A stretch of DNA of 64,000 nucleotides. It comes from Usitatibacter palustris. GTDB lineage: Bacteria; Pseudomonadota; Gammaproteobacteria; Burkholderiales; Usitatibacteraceae. The DNA lies in assembly GCF_013003985.1 (NCBI RefSeq), contig NZ_CP053073.1:3162001-3226000 (forward strand). Reading direction: 5' to 3'. The notes below the pieces were generated by a model, which worked only from the letters and a program-made list of their open reading frames with translations, was not told where the DNA came from and did not search any database. Both the position numbers and the translations under genes were made by a program. Below are positions 57,352-64,000 of this stretch, piece by piece; the stretch's first letter is position 1, and every line of letters starts with the position of its first letter.

Positions 57352-57611
57352 GGGCCCGCAGTCCGGTGCCGCCGCGTACGGCGCCTGTGGGGATGCTTCA
57401 CCGCACCAATCGTGGCGGTCGGCAAAACGCGATGGGCGGCGCACAGCACGACCCACAGGCGCGCGTACACGAGGTCCACGTTCGCCAGGCCGAGGACGAG
57501 CTCGCCATCGAGCACTACTCCCTGGTTGAGCACGTGGTCGAGCAGATCGAGAAGCGAGCCCTCGCCGGTACGGAAGACCGTCGGTGGCGTGCGTGAAATG
57601 GCGCGTGTCAT
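57348..57611 (-). CDS. Small GvpA-fold gas vesicle protein (GvpS/GvpM-like)
   Basis: This 87-residue protein has one GvpA-type domain (SLLDLLDHVLNQGVVLDGEL, then ANVDLVYARLWVVLCA) followed by a basic tail (KHPHRRRTRRHRTAGP). The VDLVY segment in place of GvpA's VEAR is typical of the GvpS/GvpM side of the family, minor proteins of unclear role in assembly. It overlaps both neighbours by four bases (ATGA), so it is translationally coupled on both sides. Confidence 0.8.
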   Translation of the reverse strand: MTRAISRTPPTVFRTGEGSLLDLLDHVLNQGVVLDGELVLGLANVDLVYARLWVVLCAAHRVLPTATIGAVKHPHRRRTRRHRTAGP

Positions 57612-58369
57612 CGGACGAAGTCGTACGGGGGCCAGGGGCCGGTGAGCGAGACGGCGATGCCCGCCTCGCCCAGCTCCTGCGTCCTGCGGCGCAGCGCCGC
57701 GCGGAAGGCGCTCGCCCCCCGCGACGGCACGAGGAACGTGGCATCGAGCAGCAGGCGCGAAGACGCGGCGGCCTCTGCTTCGGAAGGCCCGCGGCGGCAC
57801 GCCTTGGCCGCAACGCTCGTCAGCGCATCGAAGACCCGGCCGGCCTTCGCGCGCGCTGTCGCGAGCCGGATACTTCCGGTGTCCCGAACGTCGCGCTTGC
57901 CCGCCAGGTAGGCGGCGCCCGTAGCGGCCCGCGCGGAAGGCAGGACGGTCGCCTGGGCGTTCCACGTCAGGCGCACGACCCATTCGACGCGCCGCTCGAC
58001 GCCGTCGAGGAGGCCCTCGATGCGCTCCCTGCTGTCCGACACATACTTCACCGCGCGGCGATCGCACGTGAACAGCGTGAGCACCGGCATCGGCAGCAAT
58101 GCGGGCGCGCGAAGGAAATGCTCCACGACCGCTTCGTGGGCGAGCGCACGCGGCGCGAGCCAGTCGATGTCCTGCAGGCCACGCCGCACCGCGTCAGCGT
58201 CGTAGTCGCGCGCGGGCACGCTGCTCACCGCGAGCCAGAGGTGCTCGCCCGCAGGCAGCAGCCGCAGCGGCGCGCTGGCGGGCGGACCCTCCGGGGCTCC
58301 GAGCAGTGATGGACGTCGCCACGCGCGCACGAGCGCGTAGACATAAGTGAGGAATGCGTCGTCGCTCAT
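57608..58369 (-). CDS. Gas vesicle GvpL/GvpF-family protein, copy 2
   Basis: This 253-residue protein starts FLTYVYALVRAW and ends LTGPWPPYDFVR, with PMPVLTLFTCDRRAVKYVSD in the middle where GvpF/L proteins have the PLRFG-type segment. The chosen ATG overlaps the gvpG stop (ATGA); a longer frame exists but lacks support. It likely works with GvpF in nucleating the shell. Confidence 0.87.
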   Translation of the reverse strand: MSDDAFLTYVYALVRAWRRPSLLGAPEGPPASAPLRLLPAGEHLWLAVSSVPARDYDADAVRRGLQDIDWLAPRALAHEAVVEHFLRAPALLPMPVLTLFTCDRRAVKYVSDSRERIEGLLDGVERRVEWVVRLTWNAQATVLPSARAATGAAYLAGKRDVRDTGSIRLATARAKAGRVFDALTSVAAKACRRGPSEAEAAASSRLLLDATFLVPSRGASAFRAALRRRTQELGEAGIAVSLTGPWPPYDFVR

Positions 58370-58695
58370 CGGCCCCTCCCTCGTGACACGGCGGGCTCGT
58401 GAAAGTCGCCCGCGACATTCGCATCGACCTCGAAGCCGCCATCCTCCGCGGCAAAGTCGATCGGCCCGTGCGCCTGCGCGCGGCGCTGCTTGATCTCGTG
58501 AATGCTTGCGAGCAGTTCGCCCTCGAGCTCGGCTCGCTCCTCCTGCGTGATCTCCCCGGCCTCGGCGCGCATCTCGACGTCGAGCAGCGCGGCGCGCAGG
58601 CCGCTGTCGTCGTCCTGCTCGGCTTGCGCCGCCGCGACGAGGGTCTTCAGCGCCCAACGCACGCCGGACAACACCGCCGAATCGAGCAGGAACAT
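58366..58695 (-). CDS. gvpG: Gas vesicle protein GvpG
   Basis: This 109-residue protein has the GvpG domain: an N-terminal hydrophobic helix (FLLDSAVLSGVRWALKTLVAA) and an acidic helical region with AEAGEITQEERAELEGELL. The last 40 residues are a variable tail. GvpG belongs to the minor assembly proteins that work with GvpF. It lies 11 bases after gvpF. Confidence 0.85.
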   Translation of the reverse strand: MFLLDSAVLSGVRWALKTLVAAAQAEQDDDSGLRAALLDVEMRAEAGEITQEERAELEGELLASIHEIKQRRAQAHGPIDFAAEDGGFEVDANVAGDFHEPAVSRGRGR

Positions 58696-58706
58696 GGCTC
58701 CTCCAG

Positions 58707-59459
58707 TCAGGCGACGCGTTCCAGCTTGAGCCGGACGTTCACGAAGTTGTACGGCGGCCAGGGACCGGTGTACCGGAAGACCAGGTGGGGAAACTTCCGC
58801 GCGATCTCCTTCGTGCGGTCCACGAATTTCGACTCGCCATTGCGAGGCACGAGGAACGCGGCGTTCAGGATCATCCGATCCCCGACCGGCGGAGTGAGGC
58901 GCGAAGCCACCGAGACTTCGCGCAGCCGCTGCAGGCCCTCGTCGAGGTGACGCCCGGCGCGACTCTCCAGGTCACCTTCCGTGGGTGGGCCGGGGGGCAT
59001 GGGGTCGACCGGGACATCGGCAGGCAGGAGCACCTTGAGGCCGAACTCCACGCGGTCCTCCACCTTCTGCAGGACTTCGGAAAACGCGTCATGCGCGGCG
59101 CGCAGCAACTTGACCGCGTCCTTGCGACTCCGGCACACCATCCCGAAATTCATCGGTATCACCGTGCGGTCGCCCATCACGGCCTGGTTCACGCGGTCGT
59201 GGGCCAGCACGCGGTCGCGCGTCGGATCGAGCGTGGCACTCGACACGTCGGAAGCGACGGCAGCGAGGTCCCCGACCTCGATCAGGTAGACGTCGGGCCA
59301 GTGCGCGTCGATGCCGATGGGCCCGACCTTGAGTGGCCGGGATCGGCGGACGACGCCGTACAAATAACACGCCCGCTCTTCCGGCGCGGATGCCGCCGGG
59401 CCGCGATCAAGCCGCTCGTTGCGAGATGACCGCTTTGTCCCTCCGACTGTCCGCGCCAT
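58707..59459 (-). CDS. gvpF: Gas vesicle protein GvpF
   Basis: This 250-residue GvpF/L protein has CYLYGVVRR near residue 32, the internal DRTVIPMNFGMVCRS (where V-P-M-x-F-G is the family mark), and the end YTGPWPPYNFVNVRLKLE. An unusual Pro-rich insert (ADVPVDPMPPGPPTEG) lies near 150. GvpF binds GvpA and starts assembly. A strong GGGAGGG lies before the ATG. It follows gvpA. Confidence 0.9.
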   Translation of the reverse strand: MARTVGGTKRSSRNERLDRGPAASAPEERACYLYGVVRRSRPLKVGPIGIDAHWPDVYLIEVGDLAAVASDVSSATLDPTRDRVLAHDRVNQAVMGDRTVIPMNFGMVCRSRKDAVKLLRAAHDAFSEVLQKVEDRVEFGLKVLLPADVPVDPMPPGPPTEGDLESRAGRHLDEGLQRLREVSVASRLTPPVGDRMILNAAFLVPRNGESKFVDRTKEIARKFPHLVFRYTGPWPPYNFVNVRLKLERVA

Positions 59460-59487
59460 GGAGCCCTCCCTGCTTTTCACCTGGGTC

Positions 59488-59835
59488 CTACGCCCGTACC
59501 GCAACCTGGCGCGCGCGGTTCGCGCGAACCGGCGGCGTCAAGCGGCGGCTGTCCTCGAGCTGCGCGCGCAGCGCGACATTCTCTGCGGTGAGTTCGGCGT
59601 ACCCTCGCGACGCTTCCATCTGCGGAGGCGCGGCGGTCGGCAACGCGCCGACGGCACCGGCATACCGGATGTAGGTATCGATCGACGAGATGATCACGCG
59701 CGCTTCGACGGTGACCAGGTCGATGCCCACGATCGAGACGCGTACCCACGCGTCGACCACGATTCCCTTGTCGAGAACGCGGTCGAGGACGTCGACCAGA
59801 CTTGATCCACCTGTTCCTGCATGTTGGACGTTCAT
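59488..59835 (-). CDS. gvpA: Gas vesicle major shell protein GvpA with C-terminal extension
   Basis: This 115-residue protein carries a complete GvpA domain (residues 10-63): [30 protein letters not shown] and [17 protein letters not shown]. These form the hydrophobic shell of the vesicle. Canonical GvpA is about 70 residues; here a 40-residue basic, coil-like tail ([11 protein letters not shown]...[12 protein letters not shown]) is added, as in some GvpA-type proteins of soil bacteria. It is 12 bases after gvpJ. Confidence 0.93.
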   Translation of the reverse strand: MNVQHAGTGGSSLVDVLDRVLDKGIVVDAWVRVSIVGIDLVTVEARVIISSIDTYIRYAGAVGALPTAAPPQMEASRGYAELTAENVALRAQLEDSRRLTPPVRANRARQVAVRA

Positions 59836-59847
59836 GGCTTGTCTTCC

Positions 59848-60264
59848 TTAAGTTGAAAGTGACGACTTGGATGCGCGCGACGGCGGGCGCGCGCGCGCGG
59901 GCCGCCGCTCGAGCGCGGCGACCGGCCGCGTGAGCGCTCGCGGTTGCTTGCGCAAAGCGGCGTCTTTCCGTGAAACCGGGGCCCGTCCCGGCGAAAAGTG
60001 GCGGTCGTGCTTCCACCAGTCCAGGCCGATCTGCTCCGCCTTGTCGATCGAACAGACAATGAGGCGGATACGGAGGGTGAGGAGCTCGATGTCGGCGAGA
60101 GAGACCTTGATGTCCCCGGCAATGACCAGGCCCTTGTCGAGGACGAGTTCGAGGACGTCCACGAGGCTCGCCGCGCCGGGATGGACACGGCGCGAAGGCG
60201 GGTCACAGGGCACCGTAGAGGCCGCTTGGCGCGGCGGTGTCCCCAGTTGATGCATGTTCTTCAC
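59848..60264 (-). CDS. gvpJ: Gas vesicle protein GvpJ
   Basis: This 138-residue GvpA-related protein has a domain (about 30-85) with SLVDVLELVLDKGLVIAGDI, VSLADIELLTLRIRLIVCSI and KAEQIGLDWWK; the GLDWWK end separates GvpJ from shell GvpA. A long basic Arg/Ala/Pro tail follows. GvpJ is a minor shell or assembly protein. It is the first gene of the operon; the start is a GTG with an ATG three codons later as alternative. Confidence 0.88.
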   Translation of the reverse strand: MKNMHQLGTPPRQAASTVPCDPPSRRVHPGAASLVDVLELVLDKGLVIAGDIKVSLADIELLTLRIRLIVCSIDKAEQIGLDWWKHDRHFSPGRAPVSRKDAALRKQPRALTRPVAALERRPARARPPSRASKSSLST

Positions 60265-60400
60265 TGCTTGTTGCCCTCGCGCCGACCGCGTGGGTAACGT
60301 GGGTAAATACCTACTCGCACTGCGCCGCGAAGCTCGCGGTTAATTAACGTCTGTTAATTCCGACTGGTGCCGCGGCGAGAAGTTCACGGACGATGCCGCG

Positions 60401-60430
60401 AAAAAAAAGCCGCGGATTCCGCGGCTTTTT
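60401..60430. terminator. Bidirectional intrinsic terminator after metK
   Basis: A 9-bp stem (AAGCCGCGG / CCGCGGCTT, loop ATT) with an A-run on one side and TTTTT on the other. It ends metK and shields the gas-vesicle operon promoter region (60265-60400), where GTTAATT occurs twice, 14 bases apart. Confidence 0.9.
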
Positions 60431-60450
60431 CATTGCAATAGTTACCGCCT

Positions 60451-61665
60451 TCAGTCGGCGGCGGCCATCGCTTTCTTCACCTCACCCTTGAGGCCCGCGG
60501 CGTCGCGCAGGAGCGCGGCCTTGTCCGTGGCTTCCCAGGAGAACTCCGGCTCTTCGCGGCCGAAGTGGCCGTAGGCGGCCGTCTTCGCGTAGATCGGGCG
60601 GAGGAGGTCGAGCATCTGCACGATGCCCTTCGGGCGGAGGTCGAAGTGCTCCGCGATCAGCTTGGCGATGACGTCGTCGTCCACCGCGCCCGTGCCGTGC
60701 GTGTACACGGTGATGTTGATGGGCTTGGCCACGCCGATCGCGTAGCTCACCTGGATTTCGCACTCACGCGCGAGGCCGGCGGCGACGACGTTCTTCGCCA
60801 CGTAACGCGCGGCGTACGCGGCCGAGCGGTCGACCTTCGAGGGATCCTTGCCGGAGAACGCACCGCCGCCGTGGGCGCAGGCGCCGCCGTACGTGTCGAC
60901 GATGATCTTGCGGCCGGTGAGGCCGCAGTCACCCTGCGGACCGCCGATGACGAAGCGGCCGGTCGGGTTCACGAGGTACTTCGTGTTCTTGAGGAATTCC
61001 TTCGGGAGCACCGGCTTGATGATCTGCTCGACCACCGCCTCGACGAACTCCTTCTTCATCTTCGCGCCCTCGGACATCTCGGGCGAATGCTGCGAGGAGA
61101 GCACCACGGTGTCGATTTCGACGGGCTTGCCGCCGACATAGCGGAACGTGACCTGGCTCTTCGCATCCGGGCGCAGGTAGGGCATGCGGCCGTCCTTGCG
61201 GAGCATCGCCTGGCGCTCGACGAGGCGGTGCGCGTAGTAGATCGGCGCCGGCATGAGCACGGGCGTTTCGTCGCACGCGTAGCCGAACATGAGGCCCTGG
61301 TCGCCCGCGCCCTGGTCGAGGTTGTCGTCGTGGGCCTTGTCCACGCCCTGCGCGATGTCGGGGCTCTGCTTGTCGTAGCAGACCATGACCGCGCAGCCGC
61401 GATAATCGATGCCGTAGTCCGTGTTGTCGTAGCCGATGCGCTTGATCGTCTCGCGCGCGATCTGGTGGTAATCGATCACCGCGTTGGTCGTGATCTCACC
61501 GGCCAGCACGACCAGGCCGGTGTTGCACAGCGTCTCGGCGGCGACGCGCGAGCGCTTGTCCTGGGCGAGGATCGCATCCAGGACGCCGTCGGAAATCTGG
61601 TCGGCGACCTTGTCGGGATGCCCTTCGGAGACGGATTCGGAGGTGAACAGGAACTCGTTTTTCAT
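60451..61665 (-). CDS. metK: S-adenosylmethionine synthetase
   Basis: This 404-residue enzyme makes SAM from ATP and methionine. It starts [20 protein letters not shown] and has [12 protein letters not shown] near residue 120 and the P-loop-like [16 protein letters not shown] near 278. Length is slightly above the E. coli enzyme. It supplies the SAM cycle whose other genes, ahcY and metF, lie 6-10 kb away; the gas-vesicle operon lies between them. Confidence 0.97.
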   Translation of the reverse strand: MKNEFLFTSESVSEGHPDKVADQISDGVLDAILAQDKRSRVAAETLCNTGLVVLAGEITTNAVIDYHQIARETIKRIGYDNTDYGIDYRGCAVMVCYDKQSPDIAQGVDKAHDDNLDQGAGDQGLMFGYACDETPVLMPAPIYYAHRLVERQAMLRKDGRMPYLRPDAKSQVTFRYVGGKPVEIDTVVLSSQHSPEMSEGAKMKKEFVEAVVEQIIKPVLPKEFLKNTKYLVNPTGRFVIGGPQGDCGLTGRKIIVDTYGGACAHGGGAFSGKDPSKVDRSAAYAARYVAKNVVAAGLARECEIQVSYAIGVAKPINITVYTHGTGAVDDDVIAKLIAEHFDLRPKGIVQMLDLLRPIYAKTAAYGHFGREEPEFSWEATDKAALLRDAAGLKGEVKKAMAAAD

Positions 61666-61755
61666 GGTTGAAAGAACTCGCTTTTCAGGGTCAATGGCAT
61701 CGTGCGAAATCAAGCCTTGTATTCTAACAAATAGCGTCCCTTTTTCCGAACCGAC

Positions 61756-62628
61756 TTGAGGCTCCTTTTCCGACTCCTTGCCCGCCTTTCGCTCCGGGCG
61801 AACCACGCCTTGGGCGGCCTGCTGGGCCGGGTGGTATTCGCCCTGTCGCCCCGGTATCGCCGGCGCGCCCTCGAGAACCTCGGCGCGAGCGGACTGGCCG
61901 GTGACGCCGAGGACGTGCGGCGCATGGCCCGCGAGAACGCGACCCAGATCGGCATGGGTGTGACCGAGCTCGCGTGGGCCCTGTTCCGGCCGCCCGAGGA
62001 TGTCACTCGTGCGGTCAGGGACGAGGTCGGCTGGGAAGCGGTCGAGCGGGCCCGCACGGGCGGCCGGGCCGTGATCTTCGTCACGCCCCACCTCGGCAGC
62101 TACGACATCGCCGGGCGCCACCTGTGGACGCGCCTGCCGATCCTCGCGATGTACCGGCCCCACAAGATCGGCTGGCTCGACGAGCTCATCCGCGAAGGCC
62201 GCAACCGGGGCGCCTCGTTCGATGGGAGCAACGTGGCACCGGCGACGATGGCCGGCGTGAAGATGCTCCTCAAGCACCTGCGCAAAGGCGGATGCAGCGT
62301 CGTGTTGCCCGACCAGGTCCCCGGCGAGGGCGATGGCGTATGGGCGCCCTTCTTCGGGAGGCCCGCGTACACGATGACGCTGCTGGGCCGGCTGCAGGAA
62401 TCGTCGGGGGCGGTCCTCGTGTTCTGCTACGCCGAACGCCTGGCACTCGGCGAGGGCTTTCGCATGCACTACACGGTGCTCGACGGGAACCTGAGCGACG
62501 ACCGCGCCGTCGCCGCGCGCCAGGTGAATGCGATGGTCGAACGCCTGGTTCGCGAATGCCCCTCGCAATACCTGTGGGGCTACAACCGCTACAAGCATCC
62601 GGCGGGCGCTCCGCCGCCTCCGGCCTGA
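61756..62628 (+). CDS. lpxL: Lipid A acyltransferase, LpxL/HtrB family
   Basis: This 290-residue membrane-bound acyltransferase adds a secondary acyl chain to lipid A. The HX4D catalytic motif is HLGSYD near residue 115. An N-terminal membrane helix precedes it, and [13 protein letters not shown] and [13 protein letters not shown] are family features. The start is TTG, which fits the family N-terminus ([13 protein letters not shown]); no ATG gives the full domain. It is divergent from metK, the usual betaproteobacterial arrangement. Confidence 0.9.
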   Translation: MRLLFRLLARLSLRANHALGGLLGRVVFALSPRYRRRALENLGASGLAGDAEDVRRMARENATQIGMGVTELAWALFRPPEDVTRAVRDEVGWEAVERARTGGRAVIFVTPHLGSYDIAGRHLWTRLPILAMYRPHKIGWLDELIREGRNRGASFDGSNVAPATMAGVKMLLKHLRKGGCSVVLPDQVPGEGDGVWAPFFGRPAYTMTLLGRLQESSGAVLVFCYAERLALGEGFRMHYTVLDGNLSDDRAVAARQVNAMVERLVRECPSQYLWGYNRYKHPAGAPPPPA

Positions 62629-62630
62629 CG

Positions 62631-63914
62631 ATGCGCATCCTCCTTCTCGGCGCGAACGGATTCATCGGCGGCTACCTGATGGCGAACCTGCGATCGCGCG
62701 GCCATGAGGTGATCGCCGCGGTGCGCGATCCGGAACGCCTCGCCGGTGCGGCGAAGCCGGCAGCGATCCGCGTCGATCTCAACAACGACGTCACGCCCGA
62801 AGCGTGGATGCCGCGCCTCGCGGGCATCGACGCGGTCGTCAATTGCGCCGGCGTGCTGCAAGGCACGCAGCGCGATCGCATCGAGGCGATCCATGCCGCG
62901 GGGCCGATCGCGCTCTTCCAGGCGTGCGAGCGCGCCGGCGTGAAGCGTGTCGTGCAGATCTCGGCAGTGAGCGCGGTGCGCGAAGCGGGCACGGCCTATG
63001 CAACCTCCAAGCTCGAGGCCGACGAGTGGCTGCGCTCGAGCAAGCTCTCGTGGACCATCGTGCGGCCCTCGCTCGTGTACGCAGCAGGCGCCTACGGCGG
63101 AACGGCATTGTTCCGCGCGATCGCCGCGCTTCCCTTCGCGGTCCCGTTGCCCGGCGATGGCGAACAGCCATTCCAGCCGGTGCATGTCGACGACGTCTGC
63201 GCGGTCGTCGCGAAGGCCGTCGAAACCGACGCCCTGCTCGGAAAGACCGTGGACCCGGTAGGCCCGGGTGTCGTCACGCTGCGCGAAGTCCTTGCCGACC
63301 TGCGCCGCTGGATGGGACTGGGCGAAGCGCGCTTCGTGAAAGTGCCGATGGCGCTCGTGCGCTTCGGCGCGCGACTCGGAGATTGGTTCGGCGGCCCGGC
63401 CAACACCACCGCGATCCGCCAGCTCGAGTTCGGCAACGTTTCGGATTCCGCAGCCTTTCGCGCTGCAAGCGGCATCGAGGCCCGAGGGTGGCGTGAAGGA
63501 CTCGATGCCCAACCCGCGCAATGGCAGGACCGGTGGCACGCGCGCCTCTACTTCGTTCGCCCGCTGCTGCGCGTCGCGCTGGGCGTTCTCTGGCTCGCCT
63601 CGGCTGTCATCGGATCGCTCGCGCTGGAGTCGGCCGCGCAGCTCATGGCGGTCCAGCTCAGGATCTCGGCGAGCATCACGTTCGGCACCCTCGCCGCGGC
63701 GTGCGTGGTCGACTTCGTCATCGGCTTGCTGGTGCTTACGCGGTGGCGACCCGGGCTCATGGGCGTCGTGCAGGTCGCGATGGTCCTGGGCTACACCGCG
63801 GCGATCAGCGTGCTCATGCCCGCGACGTGGGTCGATCCCTTCGGCGCCGTGCTGAAGAACATCGTGATCCTTCCCGCGATCCTCGCGCTCGCAGCGCTCG
63901 AGCAGGACCGCTGA
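62631..63914 (+). CDS. NAD(P)-dependent epimerase-like SDR fused to a DoxX-like membrane domain
   Basis: This 427-residue protein has an N-terminal atypical SDR domain ([34 protein letters not shown]) of about 290 residues and a C-terminal part with four transmembrane helices (about 305-425) like DoxX. It is probably anchored in the inner membrane with the SDR domain in the cytosol. The substrate is unknown. It starts 2 bases after lpxL and overlaps the next gene by one base. Confidence 0.82.
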   Translation: MRILLLGANGFIGGYLMANLRSRGHEVIAAVRDPERLAGAAKPAAIRVDLNNDVTPEAWMPRLAGIDAVVNCAGVLQGTQRDRIEAIHAAGPIALFQACERAGVKRVVQISAVSAVREAGTAYATSKLEADEWLRSSKLSWTIVRPSLVYAAGAYGGTALFRAIAALPFAVPLPGDGEQPFQPVHVDDVCAVVAKAVETDALLGKTVDPVGPGVVTLREVLADLRRWMGLGEARFVKVPMALVRFGARLGDWFGGPANTTAIRQLEFGNVSDSAAFRAASGIEARGWREGLDAQPAQWQDRWHARLYFVRPLLRVALGVLWLASAVIGSLALESAAQLMAVQLRISASITFGTLAAACVVDFVIGLLVLTRWRPGLMGVVQVAMVLGYTAAISVLMPATWVDPFGAVLKNIVILPAILALAALEQDR

Positions 63915-64000
63915 TGGATCCCACCGCCTACCTCGCCCTCAAGACCGTGCACATCCTGAGCTCGACCGTGCTGTTCGGCACGGGCATCGGCACGGCCTTT
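63914..64000 (+). CDS. DUF2269 membrane protein, N-terminal fragment
   Basis: Only the first 29 codons are in the window ([20 protein letters not shown]...). The start TGATG overlaps the previous stop. The LKTVHILSSTVLFGTGIGTAF pattern matches DUF2269 membrane proteins that often follow such SDR-DoxX genes. The gene is cut by the right edge. Confidence 0.7.
   Translation, partial: MDPTAYLALKTVHILSSTVLFGTGIGTAF

Noticed and set aside
55332..60450. gvpN (AAA+ ATPase), gvpO or gvpC in the gas-vesicle region
   Set aside because: Every frame between ahcY and metK was examined; no Walker A motif or GvpO/GvpC-type repeat is present.

Overview
The window is a dense, high-GC stretch of a Gram-negative chromosome. 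It reads as a betaproteobacterium of the Burkholderiales/Nitrosomonadales type: PntAB, an LpxL-type acyltransferase, a phasin, a Bug/TctC-TctBA transporter, an MidA-family methyltransferase, a pteridine reductase next to ttcA, and an SAH riboswitch in front of ahcY. I cannot name the species. No rRNA, tRNA, CRISPR array, insertion sequence or prophage block was seen. Many genes overlap by ATGA or GTGA and are probably translationally coupled.

Region 1 (1-22 kb) is metabolic. It holds an NAD-linked formate dehydrogenase (fdsA partial, fdsB), a CNMP-CBS-DUF294 protein with an exonuclease, an operon of a CHASE2 Ser/Thr kinase, a DUF2889 protein and sucCD, and then an oxalate block: a 10-formyl-THF-hydrolase-like protein, frc, oxc, a divergent CRP/FNR-type regulator, and a tripartite transporter (tctCBA). 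The same 14-bp palindrome, TTGAY-N4-GTCAA, lies upstream of fdsB, between oxc and the regulator, and upstream of tctC. I read this as an oxalate regulon: import, activation and decarboxylation of oxalate, then formate oxidation. Two related inverted-repeat elements sit inside this block.

Region 2 (21-42 kb) has a TerC-family protein, a lytic transglycosylase/epimerase/cca cluster, a secreted tectonin/B-lectin protein, a phasin with TGC-rich operator candidates, a TAXI receptor, pntAB, a PepSY/cytochrome b561/two-component operon with a candidate response-regulator box repeated before a pair of paralogous secreted proteins, an XRE regulator with a perfect palindrome, and housekeeping genes up to ttcA.

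Region 3 (42-50 kb) is a locus of secreted proteins: a tectonin propeller fused to Cys-rich repeats, a second protein built from the same Cys-rich repeat, a DsbA-like oxidoreductase and two small exported helical proteins, followed by an SH3/M48 pair. This repeat family is the least explained part of the window.

Region 4 (50-64 kb) has mgtE, the SAM-cycle genes metF, ahcY and metK, and, between ahcY and metK, a compact nine-gene gas-vesicle operon (gvpJ-A-F-G-L-S-like-L-K plus a lambda-R-like transglycosylase). No gvpN, gvpO or gvpC was recognised. The window ends in lpxL, an SDR-DoxX fusion and the start of a DUF2269 gene.
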